Virus record (IMG/VR): IMGVR_UViG_3300042900_000560
Location: 1-47,230 of that record
Length of the DNA stretch: 47,230 nt
Source: a virus
Reading direction: 5' to 3' (one strand)
Under the pieces are notes generated by a model. That model made no database searches. It was not told where the DNA came from and saw only the letters and a list, made by a program, of their open reading frames with translations. The translations under genes were made by a program, and so were the position numbers. How positions within the stretch are numbered: position 1 is the stretch's first letter; every line of letters starts with the position of its first letter. Below are positions 12,001 to 17,619 of this stretch, one piece after another.

Positions 12001-13724
12001 ATAATTTCTTGTCCTACTGCCATTCCTGCTGTGGATTCTGTGGTAATAAGATTAATACCTGCCGCGGTGTTTGTGCAAATAAAAGCATTAGACCCAGTGG
12101 CATAACTGGCCGGCGACACATTGCCTAAGAACTGAACTTTTAGTCCATTGGTAAACACCACACCAGTTGAGCTGGTGTAGTTGGGCTTGCCCAAAATGTC
12201 ATCTATATAAACTGTGCTGTCATTTTCTTGCTCAATCAATCGTATGATGCCAAACATTTCTGGGTCAGTACCATCTTGGTAATACAATGTGTCCTGTTTG
12301 GCAGTAAGCACCGGAATTTCGACTATGTAACCAGCTTGATTTTTATACCATTGTGTGCTGGAGTAGTCTGTGCCATATCGTATGGTCCATTTTTCCAAGT
12401 TGTTTATGGTTTGTATGCTGATCAACGAAAGGTAGGTAAAGGCACCAACTGTGACATACTCTATGCGCCAGACATCATAGTAATCAGTAGCAGGATTGCC
12501 TGAGGCATTAACAAACACTAGTGTTCTTGTGTTAAGTTGAGTAATTCCATCAATGCCACCATATGTGGCAATAAACTGGTCTAGTCTAGCACCGTTGATG
12601 TCGTCAAAACTCAAATCAGTCACAAGATCCACAGTACCAATACTGGTAAGACTGTAGAAAAAATCTTGTGCTGTTTTTTGTGGCACGTTAAAATTGATTA
12701 TGCCAAGGTCAGTGCCATTGTCAGTAACACCATATACGGATCTAGAGCTTATGTTTGGAGTACTGGGATTTTCACCACTTATTCCTGGATCTGTTTGGAT
12801 CCAAAATCCCGGGCCATCGCCAGGCTGTGCGTCAATAATACTGATGGTGCCGCGCATGAGACTTTGACTTTGACAAGAGTAATATAGTGTGTCAGGTGCG
12901 TCTTGTGGCACAGTAAATGTTACTACACCAGTTGTTGAACCATTGCGTGTGACTCCTGAACTGTAGGCATCGCCTGTGCCAATGGTAGCAGCAGTTTTGA
13001 TCCAGAATGGAAAGTCACCTTGCAAAAACAAATTGAAAGTGTAGGTGTTACCACGTGTTAGAACAATAGTGGCGTTGGGGGCATTGTCAATGTTATAGCT
13101 AGTAACGTTAGTGCGTGTGACTTTGTAGTTAACAGTTTCTTTGTTGTTCTGTGCTACTTGGAACGTGTAGTTTCCGCCACGAACTAAATTTATTATAGGG
13201 TTGTTACCAGTTACTCCTGAAAACGTGTAAACTCCATTGGCTCTATTCACCACGAAGTTTTGACTCAGAGCAACGCCCGGAGACTGTACTGTTACCACAT
13301 CTGGTCCATTTGGAACCCAGTAGTACTGACTGAAGTTTACAAATGTGTCAAAGTCAATAAACGGATCAAATGTGTAGTAATCACTTGTGTACAGTCGACT
13401 GGGTTGTGTTGAAGGACTGCCTTGGTATACCAATGAATCAGTTATACCTGGATAGGTAATAGCATCTAATATCTTAGTGTTATCTGTAGGATCAACACTG
13501 ATCACACCTGGTTCAAGTTGATAGTCTGCGCGAGCTTTATTAGGCTCAAGAACATATTTGTCGTTGGGGTTCACTCCTGGACCAACTGTGCGGCCAATGT
13601 AGCCTTGTGTCTTTTTAAATTTTGGCTCTTGAATCAATTGATCCAATGTAGCAGCCAAAAATTGCTTGTTGGCATCGGTCTGAAAAATCTCAGGAAGAAA
13701 ATCTACGCTGCGTACTCGTGCCAT
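1..13724 (-). CDS. Giant T4-like tail/baseplate structural protein, C-terminus outside the window
   Basis: The frame opens with ATG at 13724 and stays open to the left edge: 4,574 complete codons, unfinished. I read it in translation over most of its length and met no stop. The ATG shares one base with the gp6 stop (TAATG) and has GGAG about 8 nt upstream, so it is translationally coupled to gp6. Visible parts: a conserved N-terminus (MARVRSVDFLPEIFQT); a cupredoxin-like sandwich at residues ~165-300 and a second degenerate one to ~360; a PEWWEITYGPAPYT motif near 1430; seven FG-GAP-like repeats at 2321-3075; a YELIAQGQPDAFLSDNLYRKL segment near 3315; a helical segment at ~3647-3731 ending in EVKPYHVQVREFNL; and G-x-GY-x(3)-PT repeats near 3804-3870. 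Similar very large proteins follow gp6 in marine T4-like phages. Position suggests a gp7-like wedge or an adsorption structure; the exact role is inferred. No catalytic site was recognised. Confidence 0.85.
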   Translation of the reverse strand, partial: MARVRSVDFLPEIFQTDANKQFLAATLDQLIQEPKFKKTQGYIGRTVGPGVNPNDKYVLEPNKARADYQLEPGVISVDPTDNTKILDAITYPGITDSLVYQGSPSTQPSRLYTSDYYTFDPFIDFDTFVNFSQYYWVPNGPDVVTVQSPGVALSQNFVVNRANGVYTFSGVTGNNPIINLVRGGNYTFQVAQNNKETVNYKVTRTNVTSYNIDNAPNATIVLTRGNTYTFNLFLQGDFPFWIKTAATIGTGDAYSSGVTRNGSTTGVVTFTVPQDAPDTLYYSCQSQSLMRGTISIIDAQPGDGPGFWIQTDPGISGENPSTPNISSRSVYGVTDNGTDLGIINFNVPQKTAQDFFYSLTSIGTVDLVTDLSFDDINGARLDQFIATYGGIDGITQLNTRTLVFVNASGNPATDYYDVWRIEYVTVGAFTYLSLISIQTINNLEKWTIRYGTDYSSTQWYKNQAGYIVEIPVLTAKQDTLYYQDGTDPEMFGIIRLIEQENDSTVYIDDILGKPNYTSSTGVVFTNGLKVQFLGNVSPASYATGSNAFICTNTAAGINLITTESTAGMAVGQEIIFAGTPFGGISTGVTYYVQAIFSTSQFKVSVTKNGAALTLTSANGTMTAIASQNPQYYVNGVGTAIELLPVENYITPEEYATADAVDYLTINRDSPDLNAWSRSNRWFHIDVLNATSTYNDTPVVIDNDRKAKRPIIQFRGGIKLYNMGTAAKQPVDTIDFTETDAFSNIEGSTAYSVNDYTFVNGSRVIFAADEDPVVRSKIYVVNFIIPDTVVPLITQPIINLVEAVDGEILANQNTVCLSGSQVGVTFWYDGVNWLEAQQKTAVQQAPLFDVYDANGISLSSRTTYPSSTFTGTKLFSYATGSGLADPVLQLVLKYLTLTNVGDIVFDNNLYSDTFVYVVDNASVTLPISTGFVYEYASRTVYKRSIGWQTAAVPTLMSQQFKFIYDTTPLRLDVAVQSDTVTLVPSVKIFVGSIFQDPGTYTVSTTANTTTITFNTAHVVGDVVEVEALSDQVSRAAFYQVPLNLNNNPLNANSPSFTLGTLRTHYQSICQNLTTFSGAINGANNTRDLGDIIPYGQIILQQSSPLTLAGYFMRSQQYNIFGALEYNSREYQKYKNQMLEAVTRQTIQYETASQILDIVITDITLGRTSSNPFYWSDMLPATAVFTNTTYTVSYTTSQVFDTVQIYNYTSANYLGMNVYVNDAILTRDLEYTVATDGPRINILIDLVIGDKIVIQEYSATYGTYVPNTPSKMGLYPAWRPAIIPVKTSSGEQLVILGHDGSQTPIFGDIRDEVLLEFETRIYNNLKLDNNPVPLDLVDAIPGQFRDTGYSFTEINTILETSFLTYVGWNKLDYTAQNYSVNNPFTYNYSSATNKLNGDALLGAWRGINRYFYDTQQPELTPWEMLGFSVIPEWWEITYGPAPYTSDNMNLWDDLELGLVRDPVGAYILPAYARPGLTSVLPTDAAGALLPPIDSVVGGYNAQAFQKSWTPGDGGPVEASWWNSSDYPFAAMRLLALTRPAKFFALFADRDLYKYSTEFDQYLYNGRYRLDANGVQVYGDGTSKASYINWIVDYNRITGTNSTVALETDLQNLDVRLCYRMASFSDKQYLKIYTEKSSPNSTNASLQIPPESYQLLVYKNQPFDRLIYSSVVIQVVDGGWAVFGYSTARPYFNTFTSIPVGQFETYSVAGKTIQVPANYTQNITQIPYGFVFATESAVANFLLSYGKFLESQGFEFNNQTNGYLMTWSQMVYEFMYWSQQGWGTGSLINLNPLAQGLSVFKEQAVVDTISSQTAENVILDQNRKDFPTRDLNIVRADNTFTVQPLTNQSLSFIDMRYTSFESMIVLDNASLFGDLIFNPITGSRQSRLYINGTTTTEWDGSVNAPGFILNQNNISNWTGLKTYAKGEIVKYKGAYWSAATIVQPSTKFNYNDWNQSDYTFIEQGLLANLANKADQLSNSYNINSANLIADNDLLSYGLIGFRPRQYMAALNLDDVSQLNIYREFLGTKGTKNSTDLFGQAKFNKEAADYKIYENWAIQRGVYGANANRSFFDLRLNRALLSSNPSLVQVVVPGESSTADQQILLQDVWKNSFPLTTTELLPTTTTLPTDISLPSAGYVNIDDVDITVFDLSNPESLSANINSIIDGTSVWVAKVNNYDWNIYRAESVPGAIQHVCDNLNGTSRVIFSGQHGLTTGDNLIIRFFDTEVDGVYKILSVPNLTTVNVALDLEGDRTVVDGTGIGFTLKTMRVDQASDILNLPYAQQILPGAKVWVDHNGQGLWAVLEKQNPFTDRLILAPVLLDATEQYGASVAQATNRAALFVGSPRYGFGSGTTKGAVYLYVKNYSDQYIPISPISDQDTVLTLDTTGLRGYGNAVDAGAQTFAIAGASASLGPGAQADNGYAVVLWRDPTAGAVNTSPWTQSQLLTLPGTTTTTTPGAGEFGYSVAMSLDERWLYVGAPGLNTVYAYGQVQWDNQFLQYRADGSSNTADISNSIQINNANQITVTKNGALLTLTTDYTVNASFTTVTFTTIPTAGSVINITRNFFKSFVASGATYSLSQYLFTVDNIYSFSVTVDGVLQRPSIDYTYSAGTLTFYNVPSGGADIGVTSQYYYELAGTITPSVAVIAGARFGTSVQCSTDGRQVIIGCSNDTVNTLVEAGSVYVVDRNVQKFIRQDDSSNTYTVLGTVSAPVSVLVNNAFLTNQTDSIVGADNTFSVSGNNITINKDLFVGDVIEIEINQFVQQQLITENTVAEYTNYGQSLDLCPYNCSLYVGAPQDSSIVWKGGVVERSVNQARSYGTISSTIANPSLTAGQTLRVNNVDIAVPASPNNTIAGLAAAINGGEAGTNTGAPNATAVVSTDGYLTIFVTNTDAALEGNKLQVAPGSVGTVFSALGFSTFVYTQTIASPRPTEFAQFGYSVAVDDTAINLVVGSPKGTLYSPMVFDYDTTTAKPSTTFDGNSTSFFSTVVMVLINGSYVTRSLVQSGAVYTYDYLPSNSLSVANPGKFVFGQQVETDAVSYLDQYGYAVSYNSGVLVATAPGEDFEDSTLGNFGAAYIFENSSRRLAWQPIAIQQPVVDIRLLTSVYMYDRISSAKSQFFDFFDPLQGKVLGAAQENIDFISAIDPAAYNVGPVNNRGDTWSTSHVGEVWWDISTVRFIDPNQDNPTYASRRWGQVFPGSRVDVYQWISSSVPPGSYTGAGTPYSVNSYVVSSRLNQSGTFVTEYYFWVQGLTVTASQLGKTLSIATVASYIQEPKASGISYIAPINSSTIAIYNGLDYIAAADTIISVEFDQSLTDANVHTEYELIAQGQPDAFLSDNLYRKLQDSLCGVDTFGNQVPDISLNYAQRYGVQFRPRQSMFVDRFLALKNYIQRANAVFALYPITESRSFTLLNSAEPEPESVELVNAGEFSVGQTYTINTLGSTNFTLIGASSNTVGVVFVATGNGSGTGVASYTNWNMRVANLEILGFQNIDAVPLGYKYLVVTNELNRGLWTINEVQDTNVLPIVRKLVLARVQNYDTRQYWSYINWYKPGYNPSSPITTQVPNYATLATLTVPIGSSVRVTANAQGKFEIYLRTDTGWDRVALEDGTIEISAEIYNYALGKFGFDVEVFDAQYFDQEPIIETRKIIQAINEELFVDELKIERNKSLTLMFNFILSELLAPEWLIKTSLIDVQHKVRDLVPYQNYIRDNQDFVSDYLQEVKPYHVQVREFNLTYDGADDYLGSVNDFDLPAYYNTNLTIPEYISPILLPYQHATAQAFNTLSDTASNATLWADWPYSQWFNNYLLHVDSITVTNPGTGYTIAPTITIVPADGDTGSGAVATAVVNSLGNIVSITLINSGEGYRSTPTVMFTGGNGTGVAAYPVMTNGLVRSFRTVIKYDRYQYQTSVLTWSADGTYENGTLVRYDNRVWQANSADGSSAVIGPTFNLEDWIEIDAATLSGVNRTMGFYVPGVNELGLDLQLLVDGTSYPGVQVWGDYFLGSAPASPTLVCTATTANTNQITCVQTVRLAVGDPIRFYGTVFGSIVAGTVYYVNSIVNSTQFTVALAPDGLTVALTTATGTMIADVPEPIDATYASSFTDQYLGLRPTDINVDGGEFIGPYEGHAPEELVNGSEYDTLDFRVYTRPGADWLGQGHGFAIGSYNYVYDNSALDWSNLVQNPVNIEVSNESTDTDLTPGIDYVVDWENQTLIAVPGGGIAVDNVINIAAYEMGGGNQLFRGNYTGPEVGNSVIIPVNADEIYELVLFANGTNVAGATWTAYIESEDWSYQTAYAQQTIVNSSGSYYRALQAVPAGTLIDDVLYWDEFVPTTQSLVALPATYGVGDGISITAMGFENPQHSWSTATTQYRTITQSDVLTNSINLDNSMQGTNVANLVVTINGKRLQPPEGIEWTGDGTSSSFGLPQRGKYPQSVINAYTDIQVWVDNVLQVQNYGSVTGNYYVTNYDGSNTPGRQVVFFTAPADGAQILISVSTIAQYTVAIGSPNRLLVVPTLNIGDQIAITSWNDTSQQDPLTLVFVGPVTTGLTLVEPYDSTGYDYPGVANDTAGTFDFSLGIEIPAN

Positions 13725-16700
13725 TAAATTACTCCGCTGCCAGGTGCAGTACGCAAGTTGGTACTGGTCAATGCATCAATCACAATAATATTGTCGATAG
13801 TGGCGCCGTTGACAAATATTTCACTGGGTTCTGCTCGTACTTCGTACATGTCGCCAAAGTATTTTTGTGTGTCTAGTGGCACTAGTACCACTGAACTGAT
13901 TATGGTTCCAAGATATCTGTGCAGGTATGCTGCTAGTTCTGAGAAATAAAATGTGTCGCCAAAACTCCATTTGTCAATGCTAAAGTACTCATTCATGGCT
14001 GCTAACACAGAACTTTGTATCTCACTGTTGCTGGCTGTGGAATTTTGAGCACGGATAACTTTGATAGTGGCTTGCAATGTTTTGGCAGCTTTGGGACCAA
14101 ACAAAGGTTTGAACACTACAGAATTTAAAACAATATTATCGCTCAGCATCTTGTATTCATTGAGATTTTGGTACTCTGTGCTGAGTTCATCAATAGTTGG
14201 AACATCTGGTTCTGTCACGGTACCAGTGGTATCTGTAATCCAATTTTGATAAGCAGTGTAGTAAGCCTGTGTCACAACATATAGGTCAATAATGTTGGTG
14301 GTGCCTGGATCAATTCTGTTGGTCAATGGCGAATTGTGGCGGTACTGGAAATACAACGCCTGTCGTCCTGTTCTAGCAATCCACTCACCCTCCGCGGCCT
14401 GAGTTATCACTCTTACGCCAGCGGTGTTGACTGTGAGTGTATAAAATAATTCATCACTGTACCCATAAAACACCTGTCCTGGGGAATACTGGAATTTTAC
14501 CAGTTCAATGGAATCATAGGTAGGATAGTCCGAATTGACCACTCCTGGTTCTGCCAACAAATATCGTTGCAAATTGTCAAAATCCACAGTTTGTTGCAGG
14601 AATACCAGTTTGAGATTGGGATTAACACTTGGAGCAACAATCTCATTGAAAAAATCTGGATTGTCAGGCACGCCATCTGAGTCTGAATCTCTATAGCTGA
14701 TCAATACCTGGAAGTCGTCAACGTATCCATCACTCTCTACTGGTTGGCCAATGATAGTGGTATAGATGTCGCCGGGCAATGAAGACGAGCTGTCTGGTTT
14801 GGTATTCACTGCCAGCACGTTAATAAAGTCTTTGATTGTGGTTCCTGTCCGACTGTCGTAAATCTTTTGATTGCCATAGAAGAAAAATCTTGTTTGAAGA
14901 ACAGAACCAAAGTAATATGCAAGTCCCCGGAATGTAATTGTGTATTTGTTATCCACTGCCACAAACTGTATCATCCAAGAAGCATCTAAATTTTGTCCAG
15001 ATGTATTGCCTGCATACGCTTGACTCCAAGTGGCATCAGCATCCAAGTTGGTACTGGTAATAACATACCATGTACCAGCGGTGCCTGTAACAGTTCCGTC
15101 ACTGTCATACCCAAGACCAAAATTTCTATACAACAAAATTTGCTGTGTTATTTCTTCACGAATGACAGTGCTAAGGTCAGTAAGGAATACAGGAATAATA
15201 CTGTCTACAATTGCTCCAGTGGGCACAAAATTATTAAGTGCCACTGGTCCTTGTCCATTGGTCAAATTGCCAACACCGCCATTGCTGCCATCACCTACCA
15301 CTGCAAGTGGGCTGGCCCAAATTTCCAAGTGGTCTTCAGGTCTAGTTGGCAGGCCAGGTTTTAATCTGTTGTTGGCATCAAAGTAATAGGGCTGACCGTC
15401 AATAACTGGAGGAACAAATTTAATCAAACTTTTTTGCACCACATACTTGAATGCAGTGCTACTGGAAGATCCAACCATGACTGGCGCACCCAATGCATTT
15501 TGAAAATACCCTGTGGTTTCGTTGGCCAATGTTGTGCTTTGGTGCCAGGTACTGAGTGCAGTGGTGCCAGTGTTTACAGTTATCCTTGGAAAATTTGCGT
15601 AATAAAATTGAGTAAACGTAGCACCAGCAATTGCAGGCTGTACTTGATTGGTAATAAGTTCAGCAATTTCGTTGCGGTTAGTCCAGGCAAATAGTGTAGC
15701 AGGCAAAATATTATTTTCCCATATGGCACCATCACTAGAGAATGTGTTGGTTGATGAATATTTGCCTGTGTTATCTACCAAGTCTAAGTATCGGCTGGTA
15801 CCAATTGAAGCACGGTTGACCGCTTTTGATTTGATAATTGAATTGTAAAGAGTAAACGGAAACAGGTTGTAGTCTTCGCCGTTGACCATGCGATTTTGTG
15901 TGTAGTATCTTGCTGGAGCACGTTGCTTGATAGCATCAATGCTTTCACGACTTTGTGCATTGCTTACAGGTTGTGTGATGCCGCAGGTGAATGTAATGGT
16001 TTGTAGGTTGCCATTTCGATCAACATAGCTGATTGGCAACACAACGTTTTGCATTTCTGCAGGATTAATAATGTATTGCAAGCCATTTGACGCACGAACA
16101 TACGCACGGAAGATACCAACTGGAATTTCTGAAAACACACCATCACCAAACACCATGGTAATCTGGTCATTGGTTCTACTGGTAGTGGAAAAAATTGGTC
16201 TTAGTGTTGCGGTTTGTTCTGCGGCCGATGAATAAATGTTTTCAGTAAATGTCCACTCTCGGCTGATACTGCCCACATTGTCCAGCTGGAACAACCATCG
16301 GTCTTCGTTATTCACACCATCAATGTTGATGTTTACTGTGCGATTGGCAATGCGTTCGGCCAAGTTAAAGTCTTGATTCTGCAATGTGCCTTGTTTGAAA
16401 AAGAAAAAGTATCCGTTGTTGGCTGACTGATATCCCAGTTGATCATTTCGATACAACAAATTAAATGTGCTGTTGGGTTTTGGACTGGGTTCGTAAATGT
16501 AGTCTCTTCCGGATGTGGATGAAGTTGTGGCTTCAAACGGCATGTTTACACCATCCACTGTGGCAGTATACGGCACCACTGGCAGGAACCCGGGTACCAA
16601 ATTAATACCATATTCATTAGTGTCGACACCTAGAATAGTCTGGCGATTTGCAGGTCGGCCAATCTTTTGACTGCTGACCAAGGATGAGTTTACAATGGCA

Positions 16701-17170
16701 TTCCACTGTTCCAACCAGTCAAAGTTTGTAGGATCTGCCCAGTTCACTGTGACGTTGGCCAGATTCACTCCGTTGTAATCCACAACATTTTCTGTTGTGG
16801 TCACTGAGAATGCTTTGAGCAAGCCCTGTGCGGCTGTGTTGCGTTTGGCAGTGTAACTGACCAAATTGGCCAATCGAGTGACTGAATCTCTGCGTTCGGC
16901 TGTGTCTAAATAATTTTCACGAGTGTTTAGGTCAGTGCGGAAGGCCAAGGCCTGCCCCATAAACGCAATAACGTCTAGTAAAGCAATGTATTCAGATGAC
17001 TCAATGTAGTCATTGAACGTTTCTGGATAGTACAAACGCAGATAATCAGTAAAACTCTTGCGTAGAGTTTCAAAATCATAACTTTGAAAGTCTGCTTCGC
17101 GATAGGTTTGATAGATCTGTTTCCAATCTTCTACACCAAATATCGCTGTTTGTCTAGTGGTTTTTGCCAT
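13724..17170 (-). CDS. 6: Baseplate wedge protein gp6
   Basis: This 1,148-residue protein is gp6-like, the wedge subunit that forms the inner ring of T4-type baseplates. The N-terminus (ADFQSYDFETLRKSFTDYL, then YPETFNDYIESSEYIALLD) is typical of gp6/gpJ proteins of marine T4-like phages. The C-terminus holds the dimerisation-type region ending in a VRAEPSEIFVNG segment. It is longer than T4 gp6 (660 residues), as is usual in cyanophages and pelagiphages. It lies 56 bp after gp25, the T4 wedge partner, and just before the giant protein, whose start codon overlaps its stop. A late-promoter-like box lies about 30 bp upstream of its ATG, so it may be transcribed separately from gp25. Family assignment is firm; residue-level function is not visible. 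Confidence 0.92.
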   Translation of the reverse strand: MAKTTRQTAIFGVEDWKQIYQTYREADFQSYDFETLRKSFTDYLRLYYPETFNDYIESSEYIALLDVIAFMGQALAFRTDLNTRENYLDTAERRDSVTRLANLVSYTAKRNTAAQGLLKAFSVTTTENVVDYNGVNLANVTVNWADPTNFDWLEQWNAIVNSSLVSSQKIGRPANRQTILGVDTNEYGINLVPGFLPVVPYTATVDGVNMPFEATTSSTSGRDYIYEPSPKPNSTFNLLYRNDQLGYQSANNGYFFFFKQGTLQNQDFNLAERIANRTVNINIDGVNNEDRWLFQLDNVGSISREWTFTENIYSSAAEQTATLRPIFSTTSRTNDQITMVFGDGVFSEIPVGIFRAYVRASNGLQYIINPAEMQNVVLPISYVDRNGNLQTITFTCGITQPVSNAQSRESIDAIKQRAPARYYTQNRMVNGEDYNLFPFTLYNSIIKSKAVNRASIGTSRYLDLVDNTGKYSSTNTFSSDGAIWENNILPATLFAWTNRNEIAELITNQVQPAIAGATFTQFYYANFPRITVNTGTTALSTWHQSTTLANETTGYFQNALGAPVMVGSSSSTAFKYVVQKSLIKFVPPVIDGQPYYFDANNRLKPGLPTRPEDHLEIWASPLAVVGDGSNGGVGNLTNGQGPVALNNFVPTGAIVDSIIPVFLTDLSTVIREEITQQILLYRNFGLGYDSDGTVTGTAGTWYVITSTNLDADATWSQAYAGNTSGQNLDASWMIQFVAVDNKYTITFRGLAYYFGSVLQTRFFFYGNQKIYDSRTGTTIKDFINVLAVNTKPDSSSSLPGDIYTTIIGQPVESDGYVDDFQVLISYRDSDSDGVPDNPDFFNEIVAPSVNPNLKLVFLQQTVDFDNLQRYLLAEPGVVNSDYPTYDSIELVKFQYSPGQVFYGYSDELFYTLTVNTAGVRVITQAAEGEWIARTGRQALYFQYRHNSPLTNRIDPGTTNIIDLYVVTQAYYTAYQNWITDTTGTVTEPDVPTIDELSTEYQNLNEYKMLSDNIVLNSVVFKPLFGPKAAKTLQATIKVIRAQNSTASNSEIQSSVLAAMNEYFSIDKWSFGDTFYFSELAAYLHRYLGTIISSVVLVPLDTQKYFGDMYEVRAEPSEIFVNGATIDNIIVIDALTSTNLRTAPGSGVI

Positions 17171-17197
17171 TATGTCCGGGCCTTGTATTCTTTATCT

Positions 17198-17207
17198 GTT
17201 ATTTATG
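17198..17207 (-). promoter_or_regulatory. Late-promoter-like box upstream of gp6
   Basis: The minus strand reads CATAAATAAC in the gp25-gp6 gap, matching the T4 late -10 element (TATAAATA) recognised by gp55. It is flanked by the perfect 7-bp inverted repeat TTTATCT / AGATAAA (17191-17197 and 17209-17215). It would give a leader of roughly 20-25 nt for gp6. The match and position are seen; activity is inferred. Confidence 0.5.
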
Positions 17208-17226
17208 TAGATAAAAAACGGCGTAG

Positions 17227-17601
17227 TTATACATAGCTGGCCGAGCGGCTGACTTGATTGAAGAATACGTTTAGTATTTCGGCATTTACTCCGCCCACCG
17301 TCTGTATTTCCAATTCAATCAGCATGCCATTTTCCTGGGGGTACACGTTGATGTTGCTGATGAATATTCTGGGATCGCCGCCAGCCACTCGTTGCACTTC
17401 ATTGACAATGCCTTGTTGCACTGCATCAACTTGATTTTCAAACAAGTAGTTCCACAGTATTGTGCCATACGCAGGGCGCCCGGGCAGTTGACCTTGCCGA
17501 ATGTTGAACGCATTCAAGAGATCGCGCTTGACCAATTCAAAGTCCACTAGTGTGAATTTTTTGTATTGATTCTGTGTGTTAAAGCCAACAAAGGTAGTCA
17601 T
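17227..17601 (-). CDS. 25: Baseplate wedge protein gp25
   Basis: A 124-residue protein of the gp25/GPW family (T4 gp25 is 132 residues), the small sheath-initiator-like wedge subunit conserved in contractile injection systems. Visible family features are the FTLVDFELVKRDLLNAFN helix, then the RPAYGTILWNYLFE segment (the conserved R-x(2)-G-T-x-L motif of the family), and a beta-rich C-terminus ending in an NVFFNQ segment. It sits immediately before gp6, the canonical wedge partner. There is no Shine-Dalgarno sequence before the ATG; a TAAATAAATA late-type box ends 5 nt upstream of the start, so the transcript may be leaderless. Confidence 0.95.
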   Translation of the reverse strand: MTTFVGFNTQNQYKKFTLVDFELVKRDLLNAFNIRQGQLPGRPAYGTILWNYLFENQVDAVQQGIVNEVQRVAGGDPRIFISNINVYPQENGMLIELEIQTVGGVNAEILNVFFNQVSRSASYV

Positions 17602-17606
17602 GACAA

Positions 17607-17618
17607 TATTTATTTAAA
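17607..17618 (-). promoter_or_regulatory. Late-promoter-like TAAATAAATA box, 5 nt from the gp25 start
   Basis: The minus strand reads TTTAAATAAATA followed by TTGTC and the gp25 ATG. Two overlapping TAAATA cores match the T4 late -10 element. Initiation about 6 nt downstream of the second core would place +1 at or beside the ATG. No ribosome binding site lies between. The sequence is seen; use as a promoter is inferred. Confidence 0.45.
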
Positions 17619-17619
17619 A

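Noticed and set aside
439-13727. Many short plus-strand reading frames (60-130 codons) in the first 13.7 kb
   Set aside because: They lie opposite the single giant minus-strand frame, have unrelated and Cys/Trp/Ser-rich translations and no ribosome sites. They are shadows of the real gene.
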